This document shows positions 9,795 to 17,192 of a stretch of 64,000 bases of DNA, one piece after another. This stretch comes from Desmospora activa DSM 45169 (GTDB taxonomy: Bacteria > Bacillota > Bacilli > Thermoactinomycetales > DSM-45169). The stretch's first letter is position 1, and each line of letters opens with the position of its first letter. A program made the translations under genes and the position numbers. The notes under the pieces were generated by a model. It ran no database searches and was not told the origin of the DNA. It saw nothing but the letters and a program-made list of their open reading frames with translations. The stretch covers positions 2,418,001 through 2,482,000 of the forward strand of contig NZ_PZZP01000001.1 in NCBI RefSeq assembly GCF_003046315.1, given 5' to 3'.

Positions 9795-10736
9795 TCATCG
9801 CGCTGCCCACACTTCCACTTCCACCTTCAGAGCAGGCGTAGCCAATGCAGAAACATAGACCAAGGTCATTGCCGGCGGTGTACCGCCGTGCAACTCTTCC
9901 CAGATTTCATAGAAGGAATCCCGATCAATCGATTCCGTTAACCAAATGTTGATTTTCACAATGCTTTCCGCAAACACATCTTCACTGTTTAAAATGCGTA
10001 ACACATTGTTCAAGGCATTCCGAAATTGTGCTTTTACATCGGAGGGGAGATCTCCTTCTGTATCGATTCCAACCTGCCCAGATAAAACCAGGTGTTCCGC
10101 TTTTCTTGACACGATCGCAAGATGGGTATAAGGTCCGATGGGTGTGGCGACTGAATCGGGATTTTTACGTATCACTTTCCTTTCTTTTTTCTCGGACTCT
10201 TCTTCATTGACAATGGCGAGAATCTGATGATCTTGCCACTTGCCATTGATCTTCACATTTTGCTTGGCGATTCCCTCTTTGTGAAAGCCCGCTTTCTCCA
10301 GCACTTTGATGGAACCGAGGTTATGGGGCATCACTCCCGCCTCAATGCGATGAAGCTTCAGTTGATCAAAGGCGATTGACACCACCAGCCGCACCGCCTC
10401 GGTCATATAGCCCTTGCCGTTCTGTTCCTGATCAAGACAATAACCGATCCAAGCACACTGCAGAGGGCCACGCGCCACTTCGGATAGGTTGACATTGCCG
10501 ATTAATTCTCCCGTTTGTAACAAATAAATGCCAAAGCCATAATGTTGATCCTGGGCTTGCTTTTCAATGTAACCCTGAATCCGCTCCTGCTGCCCTGCCA
10601 AGGTAAAAAATCGTTCCTCTCGCAAAGACGTATACAGCTGAAAGAAATGACGGTTACGCAATTCCAGTCGCAGCATCGTCTCTGCATCTTCCAACTCCAA
10701 CGGCTTAACATAGATGTTGTTTCCATCTCTTCGCAT
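9795..10736 (-). CDS. GNAT acetyltransferase - RidA family fusion protein
   Basis: A single 313-residue ORF joins two domains normally found separately. Residues about 8-175 are a RimJ/RimL-type N-acetyltransferase, with the acetyl-CoA loop region QNGKGYMTEAV and the family-typical HNLGSIKVLEKAGFHKEG. After a charged linker (EEESEKKERK), residues about 190-313 are a RidA/YjgF domain with LVLSGQVGIDTEG. RidA deaminases carry an Arg in the PPAR motif near the C-terminus; here the equivalent is PPAMT, so imine deaminase activity is doubtful. ATG at 10736 follows GAGGAGG with 9-nt spacing. A leader with competing hairpins precedes it. Confidence 0.85.
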   Translation of the reverse strand: MRRDGNNIYVKPLELEDAETMLRLELRNRHFFQLYTSLREERFFTLAGQQERIQGYIEKQAQDQHYGFGIYLLQTGELIGNVNLSEVARGPLQCAWIGYCLDQEQNGKGYMTEAVRLVVSIAFDQLKLHRIEAGVMPHNLGSIKVLEKAGFHKEGIAKQNVKINGKWQDHQILAIVNEEESEKKERKVIRKNPDSVATPIGPYTHLAIVSRKAEHLVLSGQVGIDTEGDLPSDVKAQFRNALNNVLRILNSEDVFAESIVKINIWLTESIDRDSFYEIWEELHGGTPPAMTLVYVSALATPALKVEVEVWAAR

Positions 10737-10764
10737 TAAAAATATCCTCCTCTTTTTTCCAAAT

Positions 10765-10839
10765 AAAAACACCACAGTCTGATCCTGTGGTGTATGCTTC
10801 ACAATATATGAACCACAGGATCGCCCGGCCTGTGGTGTC
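10765..10839 (-). promoter_or_regulatory. Putative transcription attenuator before the GNAT-RidA gene
   Basis: Reading the minus strand, four segments occur in order: GACACCACAGG (10839-10829), GATCCTGTGGT (10822-10812), ACACCACAGGATC (10793-10781) and CTGTGGTGT (10777-10769), then TTTTTATTT. Segments 3 and 4 form a terminator stem of 9 bp. Segments 2 and 3 share a perfect 11-bp complement that would prevent it. The structure ends 29 bp before the start codon. It could also be two tandem terminators of an upstream transcript. Confidence 0.45.
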
Positions 10840-10872
10840 TATTTGATGTACATTAGCTGTACAAAAATCGAA

Positions 10873-11001
10873 TCACCCCATGTCGAGTCGTCGATATAGC
10901 CCCATTTGGACAGACTTCTCCCGTGATTCGATTTCATCGAAGAAAACGGCAGTTGAGTACCCCACTCCTTTTGCTAAGAAAGCAAGTGCGCGTTTTTTCA
11001 T
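10873..11001 (-). CDS. Small ORF, 42 residues, unknown
   Basis: Starts MKKRALAFLAKGVGY and ends YRRLDMG, with a good ribosome site (AAAGGAG, 9 nt before ATG). It lies upstream of the GNAT-RidA leader on the same strand. The +1 frame over its second half also reads like protein, with KWGYIDDSTWGDSIFVQ, and stays open to a stop at about 10834. The locus may therefore be a frameshifted gene rather than a finished 42-residue peptide. No family recognised. Confidence 0.35.
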   Translation of the reverse strand: MKKRALAFLAKGVGYSTAVFFDEIESREKSVQMGLYRRLDMG

Positions 11002-11083
11002 CCTTGGTACTCTCCTTTCGCCGAGGTCTTCTCGCTAATCATAGCAACAAGAGTTCCGGTTGGCAAGGGGGAAGGATTTATGA

Positions 11084-11194
11084 TTACGCCAATACCTTCT
11101 CAATTCTAGTAAGCCCTGGTACTTGATATAAACTTTTCAACGCATCCATATCCCCATTCACAATACAATCGATGTACGGTATATAGTTGCAGTT
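11084..11194 (-). pseudogene. Open frame after the vgb stop, possible gene fragment
   Basis: 36 codons in frame directly after the TGA of the streptogramin lyase gene, including YIPYIDCIVNGDMDALKSL. Composition is protein-like, but there is no ribosome site and the only starts are an internal GTG or ATG. It may be a remnant of another gene or chance; nothing links it to the lyase fold. Confidence 0.2.
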
Positions 11195-12076
11195 TCATTC
11201 ACGGATTAACCGACCGATTTGATTACACTCTTCCGCAAACCAGACGGATCCATCCGGTCCCCAAACCAGTCCATGGGGTTCAGATTGGTTGGTAGGAATG
11301 GGAAACTCCGTAATCTCTCTGGTAAGCGTGACTCGGCCGATCTGGTTGCTTCCCCATTCAGTGAACCATAAAGCGTTGTCTTTACCAGAAGTAATCGCAT
11401 GGGGACGGGCATCGGCTGTAGGGATGGGATATTCTTCAATTTCTCCCGATGTGGTGATTCTGCCGATTTTGTTACCGTTGATTTCTACAAACCAAAGAGC
11501 GCCATCCGGTCCAGCAGTTATTCCGACCGGCCCCGCATGGGGAGTCGGGATCGGATATTCAACGATCGTTCCCGTAGTTGTAATTTTACCGATTTGATTG
11601 CTTTGATTCTGGGTAAACCAGAGAGCTCCATCCGATCCTGCGACAATAAACGAGGGAAACGATCCCGGACGTGGCAGCGAGTATTGGCTAAGCTCCCCAG
11701 AAGCGGATATTCTCCCAATCGTATTGCCGGTAATCGCCGTAAACCACATCGCTCCATCCGGCCCTGTGGTTATCCCATATGGGCCTGTACCAGCCGCGAG
11801 TGGATACTCAGTAATTTCCCCTTGTAGGGTTATCCTTCCAATTTTATTGGCCTTATTCTCGGTAAACCATAAGTCTCCATCAATGCCGGATGTAATCACG
11901 GTTAATCCGGCATCAGGGGTAGGGACCCTATATTCACTCACCTCTCCCGTCACCGTTATTCTCCCAATTTGGTTCCCCTTGTTTTGCGTAAACCAGAACG
12001 CACCGTCACTTCCCACTGTAATCCCGTATGGTCCTGATCCATGGGTAGGAAGGGCATATTCCACTATTTTCCTCAT
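11195..12076 (-). CDS. vgb: Virginiamycin B (streptogramin B) lyase
   Basis: Linearises type B streptogramins by a C-O lyase reaction, giving antibiotic resistance; cytoplasmic and Mg-dependent. 293 residues built of about seven repeats of roughly 42 residues ([10 protein letters not shown]..NxIGRIT), the seven-bladed propeller of the family. The four residues known to be needed in the Staphylococcus aureus enzyme (His228, Glu268, His270, Glu284) have counterparts His226, Glu266, His268 and Glu282 at a constant offset of two, so it should be active. ATG at 12076 or the preceding TTG at 12079 may be the start; GGGGG lies 7-10 nt upstream. A 260-nt leader with attenuator features precedes it. 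Confidence 0.92.
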   Translation of the reverse strand: MRKIVEYALPTHGSGPYGITVGSDGAFWFTQNKGNQIGRITVTGEVSEYRVPTPDAGLTVITSGIDGDLWFTENKANKIGRITLQGEITEYPLAAGTGPYGITTGPDGAMWFTAITGNTIGRISASGELSQYSLPRPGSFPSFIVAGSDGALWFTQNQSNQIGKITTTGTIVEYPIPTPHAGPVGITAGPDGALWFVEINGNKIGRITTSGEIEEYPIPTADARPHAITSGKDNALWFTEWGSNQIGRVTLTREITEFPIPTNQSEPHGLVWGPDGSVWFAEECNQIGRLIRE

Positions 12077-12130
12077 CAATTGATAACCCCCGTTGAGAAA
12101 TATTCATCATGGATTAAGGGTTGATATATC

Positions 12131-12163
12131 AAAAACCCCCCATCCAATTGATTGGATAGGAGG
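12131..12163 (-). terminator. Intrinsic terminator inside the vgb leader
   Basis: On the minus strand CCTCCTATCCAAT and ATTGGATGGGGGG pair around a 2-nt loop and are followed by TTTTTG. It stands 55 bp upstream of the vgb start and not after any gene, so it acts as a leader terminator. Confidence 0.75.
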
Positions 12164-12296
12164 TGTCAAACGCGACAAAAAGCGGCGATATCCCCATACA
12201 CTAAAGATATCAATCCCTTTTTGTAACGATAAAAAAGCCGACACTAATCCTATCCAATAAACATCTCTTCGTGATGGATCGTTTTTGGGAATAGGA

Positions 12297-12308
12297 TTAG
12301 TAAATCAT
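12297..12308 (-). CDS. Three-codon leader peptide (Met-Ile-Tyr) of vgb
   Basis: ATG ATT TAC TAA, with AGGAAGG just upstream (spacing is short, about 3 nt). It starts about 30 nt after the predicted transcription start, and its last sense codon enters attenuator segment 1. An in-frame ATG 15 nt earlier would make an 8-residue version ending in the same codons. Very short uORFs are known to sense ribosome-targeting antibiotics in resistance-gene leaders. Confidence 0.5.
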   Translation of the reverse strand: MIY

Positions 12309-12345
12309 TGGCCTTCCTATCATCCTTTCACACTTAATCGTTTGA

Positions 12346-12375
12346 ATTGTATCACGAAGCGTAAAACCAAAACAA
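12346..12375 (-). promoter_or_regulatory. Promoter of the vgb leader
   Basis: Minus strand: -35 TTGTTT (12375-12370), 18-bp spacer, -10 TACAAT (12351-12346) with an extended TGA in front. The start site would be near 12339. Confidence 0.55.
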
Positions 12376-12566
12376 GTGGCCATCGATCTGACCCTGTTAC
12401 TCCTCTCCATTGATTAGCAGACCACCAAAACTGTGTACACGGAGGGATCGGTCAGTGGGAAGGACCACCTGCCTGCCCCGTATCACTTTTAACAACATCT
12501 TTGCCTATATCATAGGAAACTCCAAATGATTCCAACAGATCGATTCAATAACAAAAATCTCCTCAC
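12376..12566. other. Gap between the vgb promoter and the GH42 gene
   Basis: No ORF with a ribosome site and no clear terminator were seen here, although the GH42 gene on the minus strand ends at 12567. Confidence 0.3.
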
Positions 12567-14657
12567 TCACTTAGAAACCTTCCCCATTCCCACCCCGTAC
12601 CGAGCCAGACGTTTCAACACACAAACGCCGTAAGTGGATAGGGTTAGCTCCTGTTCAACCAACTGTCCGTCAAGCACATCGGTATAGTTGTCGTCATCCA
12701 ATAAAACAGTTCGCTCTTCTTCGCTGAAGTTTAATAGAAAGATATAATCGTGCGTTCCATCTGTTCGCAGTTGTGCGGTTACACCGGGCGGCAAATCCGT
12801 TGGGATCACTTGCGCGATGTCGTGTTGTTGCATCAGTTTGGTCAAAAAATCGGTATAAAATGGTTCCTTGTTGCGAGAGGCAACATAATACGCTTTTCCT
12901 TTTCCGTACGTATTCACCGTTAAAGCGGGGCGACCGGCATAAAAATCACGCTCATACACCGCCAATGCTTCTGCTCCTTCCAGATGGATCAGATCACACA
13001 GTTCATGGGCTTCATAGGTGCCGTTCAGCCCCAGTTTGTTGCCCCCTGTCATCATAATTCCATTGCGATCCCAATTATAAAGGCTGTCGATTTCCTCTGA
13101 GCGAATACCGAGGGTTTTGCGTAGAGGCTCCGGAAATCCTCCCAAAAAACAAAGATCGTTTTCATCGACAATCCCCGACCAATAAGTGGTAACAAACGTG
13201 CCCCCTTGAGCGACAAACTGTTCAATCTTTTCCGCCACACCAGGGCGAAGCATATACAACATCGGGGCGATGATCAGCTTATAGCGGGAAAAATCGATAT
13301 CCATATCGATCACATCCACCGAGATTCCCTGCTCCCACAAGGGTCGGTAGAACTGTTTTACTGTTTCTTCATAATGAATCCCACTATTGCGCGGGCCTTT
13401 GGCATCTTCAATCGCCCAGCGGTTTTCCCAATCAAAGATGATCGCCACTTCCGGTTTGACGGTGGTTCCCACCACATCGGACAGTTTCTCCAACGTCTCG
13501 CCGACATGGGTCACATCCTCGAATACCCGTGTATCGTCTCTGCCGTCATGATCGACGACGGCACCGTGAAACTTCTCAAAGGAACCGCGACTTTTGCGCC
13601 ATTGAAAGTATTGCACGGTATCGGAACCGTGGGCCACCGCCTGGATGGAGGACAACAAGTGCATACCAGGTCGCTTTAATTTGCTAATCGCTTGCCAGTT
13701 GGTCATGCTGGGCGTACTCTCCATCAGCATAAACGGCTGACCACCTTTGAGCGAGCGTTTGATATCATGAACGAATGCGATCGCCGGTGCCAGTGCCGTC
13801 TCCCCTTGCTCACCGTGCCAGGTGGGATAGGAATCCCAGGAGATTACATCGAGCAGGTCGACAAATTTCCAATAGTTTAATCCGACAAACATGGTCATAA
13901 AGTTGGTGGTAATCGGCAAATCGGGGTTCTCTTTGCGCAATGGCGCAATCTCATGGTGGCAGAAGTCAACCGTCTGATCGGTGACAAAGCGCTTCCAATC
14001 CAGGTTGAGGCCGTGAACGCCATCCTCACCATGGGGAGCGGGGGACTCAATCTGTTCCCAGTCGGTATAGGTATGGCTCCAAAAATGTGCCCACCAGGCG
14101 TGATTCAGCTTTTCCAACGTTCCATATTTTTTCATTAGCCACTGCCGAAAAGCCCCTTGGCAATAATCGCAATGGCAGTCTCCACCGTATTCATTGGAAA
14201 TGTGCCAACCGATTACCGCCGGGTGATGGGCGTATCGCTCCGCCAGCTTTTGGTTGATGATAGCTACTTTTTCGCGATAGACGGGAGAGGTAAAGCAATG
14301 GTTGTGGCGCTTGCCGTGTAAATTGCGCACCCGATTCGCTTCTACCCGCAGCACCTCCGGATATTTTGCCGACATCCAGGCCGGTCTGGCGCCGCTGGGA
14401 GTAGCCAAAAAAGCGTAGATCCCGTTTTCGGCAAAGGTATCCAGCACCCGGTCCAGCCATGCAAAAGTAAAGTGCCCTTCCTCGGGTTCCAGTGAAGACC
14501 AAGCGAAAATACCGACGGACATCACATTGCAGCGGGCTTTTTTCATCAAACGGATATCCTCTTGTAACACCTCCGGATACTCCTGCCACTGATCCGGGTT
14601 GTAGTCCGCACCGTGAAGCATATGCGGCACTTTTGGGCTAATCGGTGGATACGCCAT
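12567..14657 (-). CDS. ganA: Beta-galactosidase, GH42 (GanA/BgaB type)
   Basis: Releases galactose from beta-1,4-galacto-oligosaccharides in the cytoplasm. 696 residues, standard for GH42, with no signal peptide. The acid/base is Glu156 in HISNEYGGDC, the nucleophile Glu313 in MLMESTPSMTNW. Cys161, Cys163 and Cys166 (CHCDYC) are part of the zinc cluster seen in many GH42 enzymes. ATG at 14657 follows AAAGGGG. It is the last gene of a galactan locus that also has a GH53 endogalactanase and an ABC importer. A tandem-repeat spacer of 352 bp separates it from the permease gene, so it may be transcribed partly on its own. Confidence 0.93.
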   Translation of the reverse strand: MAYPPISPKVPHMLHGADYNPDQWQEYPEVLQEDIRLMKKARCNVMSVGIFAWSSLEPEEGHFTFAWLDRVLDTFAENGIYAFLATPSGARPAWMSAKYPEVLRVEANRVRNLHGKRHNHCFTSPVYREKVAIINQKLAERYAHHPAVIGWHISNEYGGDCHCDYCQGAFRQWLMKKYGTLEKLNHAWWAHFWSHTYTDWEQIESPAPHGEDGVHGLNLDWKRFVTDQTVDFCHHEIAPLRKENPDLPITTNFMTMFVGLNYWKFVDLLDVISWDSYPTWHGEQGETALAPAIAFVHDIKRSLKGGQPFMLMESTPSMTNWQAISKLKRPGMHLLSSIQAVAHGSDTVQYFQWRKSRGSFEKFHGAVVDHDGRDDTRVFEDVTHVGETLEKLSDVVGTTVKPEVAIIFDWENRWAIEDAKGPRNSGIHYEETVKQFYRPLWEQGISVDVIDMDIDFSRYKLIIAPMLYMLRPGVAEKIEQFVAQGGTFVTTYWSGIVDENDLCFLGGFPEPLRKTLGIRSEEIDSLYNWDRNGIMMTGGNKLGLNGTYEAHELCDLIHLEGAEALAVYERDFYAGRPALTVNTYGKGKAYYVASRNKEPFYTDFLTKLMQQHDIAQVIPTDLPPGVTAQLRTDGTHDYIFLLNFSEEERTVLLDDDNYTDVLDGQLVEQELTLSTYGVCVLKRLARYGVGMGKVSK

Positions 14658-14780
14658 TTTGTTTCCCCTTTCTTTTACGAATCATCGATGAGATTCTGGA
14701 GGTAATCGAGATCGATTTCCCCGATTTTACCCAATCGGAATCGACCCCTCCCTCCAATCGCCATGCTTAAACTGATTGCA

Positions 14781-14975
14781 GTGCGAGACTTGGGAACGAA
14801 GTGACCATAGCGTGACTTGTGCTGTGAAGTGCAGTGCGAGACTTGGGAACGAAGTGACCATAGCGAGACTTGTGCTGTGAAGTGCAGTGCGAGACTTGGG
14901 AACGAAGTGACCATAGCGAGACTTGTGCTGTAAAGTGCAGTGCGAGACTTGGGAACGGAGTGACCATAGCGAACT
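14781..14975. repeat. 53-bp tandem repeat, three full copies plus one partial
   Basis: Units begin with GTGCGAGACTTGGGAACG at 14781, 14834, 14887 and 14940, exactly 53 bp apart. The last copy is truncated. Copies differ by only a few bases (for example GCGTGACTT versus GCGAGACTT). The unit length is not a multiple of three, so it is not coding. It fills the gap between the permease and GH42 genes. Confidence 0.9.
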
Positions 14976-15009
14976 GCTACTGTAAACCCGCTTTTTCTCT
15001 AGAGGTTAC

Positions 15010-15852
15010 CTACCCTTTGGTACTGCCGGCGGTTAACCCCGAAATCAGGTATCGCTGCAGGAAAAGATAGATCAGTGAGACCGGCAGGGCGATCAACACC
15101 GCTCCTGCGGCAAACCGGGTAAAGTTATTGGAAAATTCATCGTTGATAAATTGAAACAACCCCACGGCCAACGTGTACTTCTCACGGCTGTGTAAAATGA
15201 TCGATGGCAGGATAAAGTCAAGCATCGGCACCATCAGGCTAAACAGGGCCACAATCGCCAAAATCGGTTTCGCCAAGGGGAGCATAATTTTTAGGAAAAC
15301 GGTCAGATGCCCCGCTCCATCTATCCGTGCCGCTTCGTCCAATTCCCTTGGAATCGTGTCGTAATACCCTTTTACCAGCCAAGCGTTAAAGGGAATCTGC
15401 ATCCCAATGTAAATCAAGATGAGTCCGGTCAAGGTATCCAACAACCCAATCAGATTTAATAGGATGTAGAGGGCAACCATCGCCATCATCACCGGAAACA
15501 TTTGCAGCAACAAAAACAGATACAGCCCGCTTTTCCGACCGACAAACTCATACCGGGACACGGCATAAGCGATCAAGGCGGTGATCACGGTGGAAAAAAA
15601 GGCGGTACAAACCGCGACGATCAAGGTATTTTTGTACCAGATCAAGTAGTAGCTGTTGGGGTCGGTAAACAGCCAGCGGTAATGTTCAAAGGAAAAGTTT
15701 TGCGGAATGATGGAAGAAGAATACAAGCTCCTGCCGGCGTTTAACGACATGCCGACCGCCCACAGCAACGGGTAGAGGATAATCACGAACATGACGGCGA
15801 AGATGAGGTAGATCCCCATCACTTCCAGCCGTGACTTCCATTTTTGCTGCAT
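15010..15852 (-). CDS. ganQ: Galacto-oligosaccharide ABC transporter permease (MalG/GanQ type)
   Basis: 280-residue inner-membrane protein with six predicted helices. The ABC-permease loop motif (EAA box) reads ELDEAARIDGAGHLTVF at about residue 195. The start overlaps the stop of the partner permease by one base (TGATG), so the two are co-translated. It forms the channel with GanP and takes substrate from the lipoprotein GanS. No ATPase is encoded nearby, so a shared MsmX-like ATPase is expected. Confidence 0.88.
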   Translation of the reverse strand: MQQKWKSRLEVMGIYLIFAVMFVIILYPLLWAVGMSLNAGRSLYSSSIIPQNFSFEHYRWLFTDPNSYYLIWYKNTLIVAVCTAFFSTVITALIAYAVSRYEFVGRKSGLYLFLLLQMFPVMMAMVALYILLNLIGLLDTLTGLILIYIGMQIPFNAWLVKGYYDTIPRELDEAARIDGAGHLTVFLKIMLPLAKPILAIVALFSLMVPMLDFILPSIILHSREKYTLAVGLFQFINDEFSNNFTRFAAGAVLIALPVSLIYLFLQRYLISGLTAGSTKG

Positions 15853-17147
15853 CAGAGATTCCCCTCCTCTTGGAACGATCGGGTTCGTCTAAACTGAAAG
15901 AAAGCAAAGATCGAGACGATCAACCCGATAATGATCGAGATGGTTGCCGCCATACTGTACTGCTGATTATTGAAGGTCAGCTGATACACCCAAGAAATCA
16001 AAATATCCGTCCCGCCTGCCGTTTGACCTCGAACCGCCGGTCCCCCCTGATTAAAGAGATAGATGATGTTAAAGTTGTTAAAATTGGTAGTGTATTGAAT
16101 GATTAACAGGGGTGCGGTAGCATACAGCACATGCGGCAGCGTAATATAGCGAAATTTTTGCCACCTCGTCCCGCCGTCCACATCGGCCGCCTCATACCAT
16201 TCGCTTGAGATGCTTTGTAACACCCCGGTAAACAGGGCAAAAACGAAGGGATAGCCCAACCAGGTTTGAATGACGATCAACGCGATTTTAGTGTAAAAGG
16301 GGTCGGTCAACCACGGCAATCCTTCCCCCAACAAGGGAATCATGATATCGCGGTTGATGGCACCGAAGGTATCATTAAACATGGCGGCAAAGATCAGAAT
16401 GGAGACAAAACCGGGCACCGCCCACGGTAAAATGAGAACGGTTCGAATCAACTTTTTAAACTTGACCCGCTTGTCATTCACCAGTACTGCTAGAAAGAGG
16501 CCCAGTGTAATTTGCAAGGTGGTTGCGACTACCGTCCACACTACGGTCCAGGAAAAAACGGTAAAAAAGGTTTGCTTCCAGATCGGCACCGTCACCAACT
16601 GGACAAAATTATCAAACCCGACCCAATCCACCAGATTACGCGGTGGTGAGTGATACAGATTGTAATTGGTAAAGGCGAGCAATACGGCAAACAATAACGG
16701 AAAAATGACGACGAAGATCAGCATAAAAAATCCCGGCATCGTCAATAGATAGGGAAAGCTGCGCTCATATCCCGCTCGAATGGACTCCATCAACCGTGGA
16801 GCCTGCCAACCGTCCCGGATTTTTTGGGCTTGTCTGTAGGCGTCTAACACATTCATCACGTACAGGAAAATCGCAATGGTCAGCAACAACAATGCCAGGA
16901 TGCCGTAAACGAGCAAATAGATCGAATGGTCAGTCCCCGGAATCGTTCCCAGTGTGCAAATGCCCCATAATCCGAGATTGATAAAATCGGCAAATGCGAT
17001 CAAAAAAGAAGCCTGGATGATGAGAAAAGCGATGCCTTTTATATATCGTCGGTTATACAGCTGGCCGAGGCCGGCAAACAGGATGGACAGAACCAGTGCC
17101 ACCCTCGGACGATGGGACCGCGGTATCTTCGTTGACAAGTGCCTCAC
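15852..17147 (-). CDS. ganP: Galacto-oligosaccharide ABC transporter permease (MalF/GanP type)
   Basis: 431 residues. It is longer than its partner because of an N-terminal extension with three or four extra helices (residues about 15-105), as in GanP of Bacillus. The ABC-permease signature is at EWYEAADVDGGTRWQKF. It overlaps ganQ by one base and lies 46 bp after ganS on the same strand. Gene order and domain form make galacto-oligosaccharide the likely substrate, though the specificity is inferred from neighbours. Confidence 0.87.
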   Translation of the reverse strand: MRHLSTKIPRSHRPRVALVLSILFAGLGQLYNRRYIKGIAFLIIQASFLIAFADFINLGLWGICTLGTIPGTDHSIYLLVYGILALLLLTIAIFLYVMNVLDAYRQAQKIRDGWQAPRLMESIRAGYERSFPYLLTMPGFFMLIFVVIFPLLFAVLLAFTNYNLYHSPPRNLVDWVGFDNFVQLVTVPIWKQTFFTVFSWTVVWTVVATTLQITLGLFLAVLVNDKRVKFKKLIRTVLILPWAVPGFVSILIFAAMFNDTFGAINRDIMIPLLGEGLPWLTDPFYTKIALIVIQTWLGYPFVFALFTGVLQSISSEWYEAADVDGGTRWQKFRYITLPHVLYATAPLLIIQYTTNFNNFNIIYLFNQGGPAVRGQTAGGTDILISWVYQLTFNNQQYSMAATISIIIGLIVSIFAFFQFRRTRSFQEEGNL

Positions 17148-17192
17148 CCCATTTCCACAACCGCGAGATGGAATTCCTCCCCATCTGATTCC

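Larger units (their letters stand above)
12131..12308 (-). promoter_or_regulatory. Probable antibiotic-responsive attenuator of vgb
   Basis: Minus-strand segments: 1, ACTAATCCTATTCC (12301-12288); 2, GGATAGGATTAGTGTC (12255-12240); 3, GACACCTCCTATCCAAT (12167-12151); 4, ATTGGATGGGGGG (12148-12136). Pairing 1:2 leaves 3:4 free to form the terminator. Pairing 2:3 (GGATAGG with CCTATCC, GTGTC with GACAC) prevents it. A three-codon ORF overlaps segment 1, so a ribosome stalled there would block 1:2 and let transcription pass. This is the logic known for uORF-controlled resistance genes of Bacillota. The pairing was found by eye. Confidence 0.65.

Noticed and set aside
14781-14975. CRISPR array
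   Set aside because: The repeat is a head-to-tail 53-bp tandem unit with no variable spacers, and there are no cas genes.
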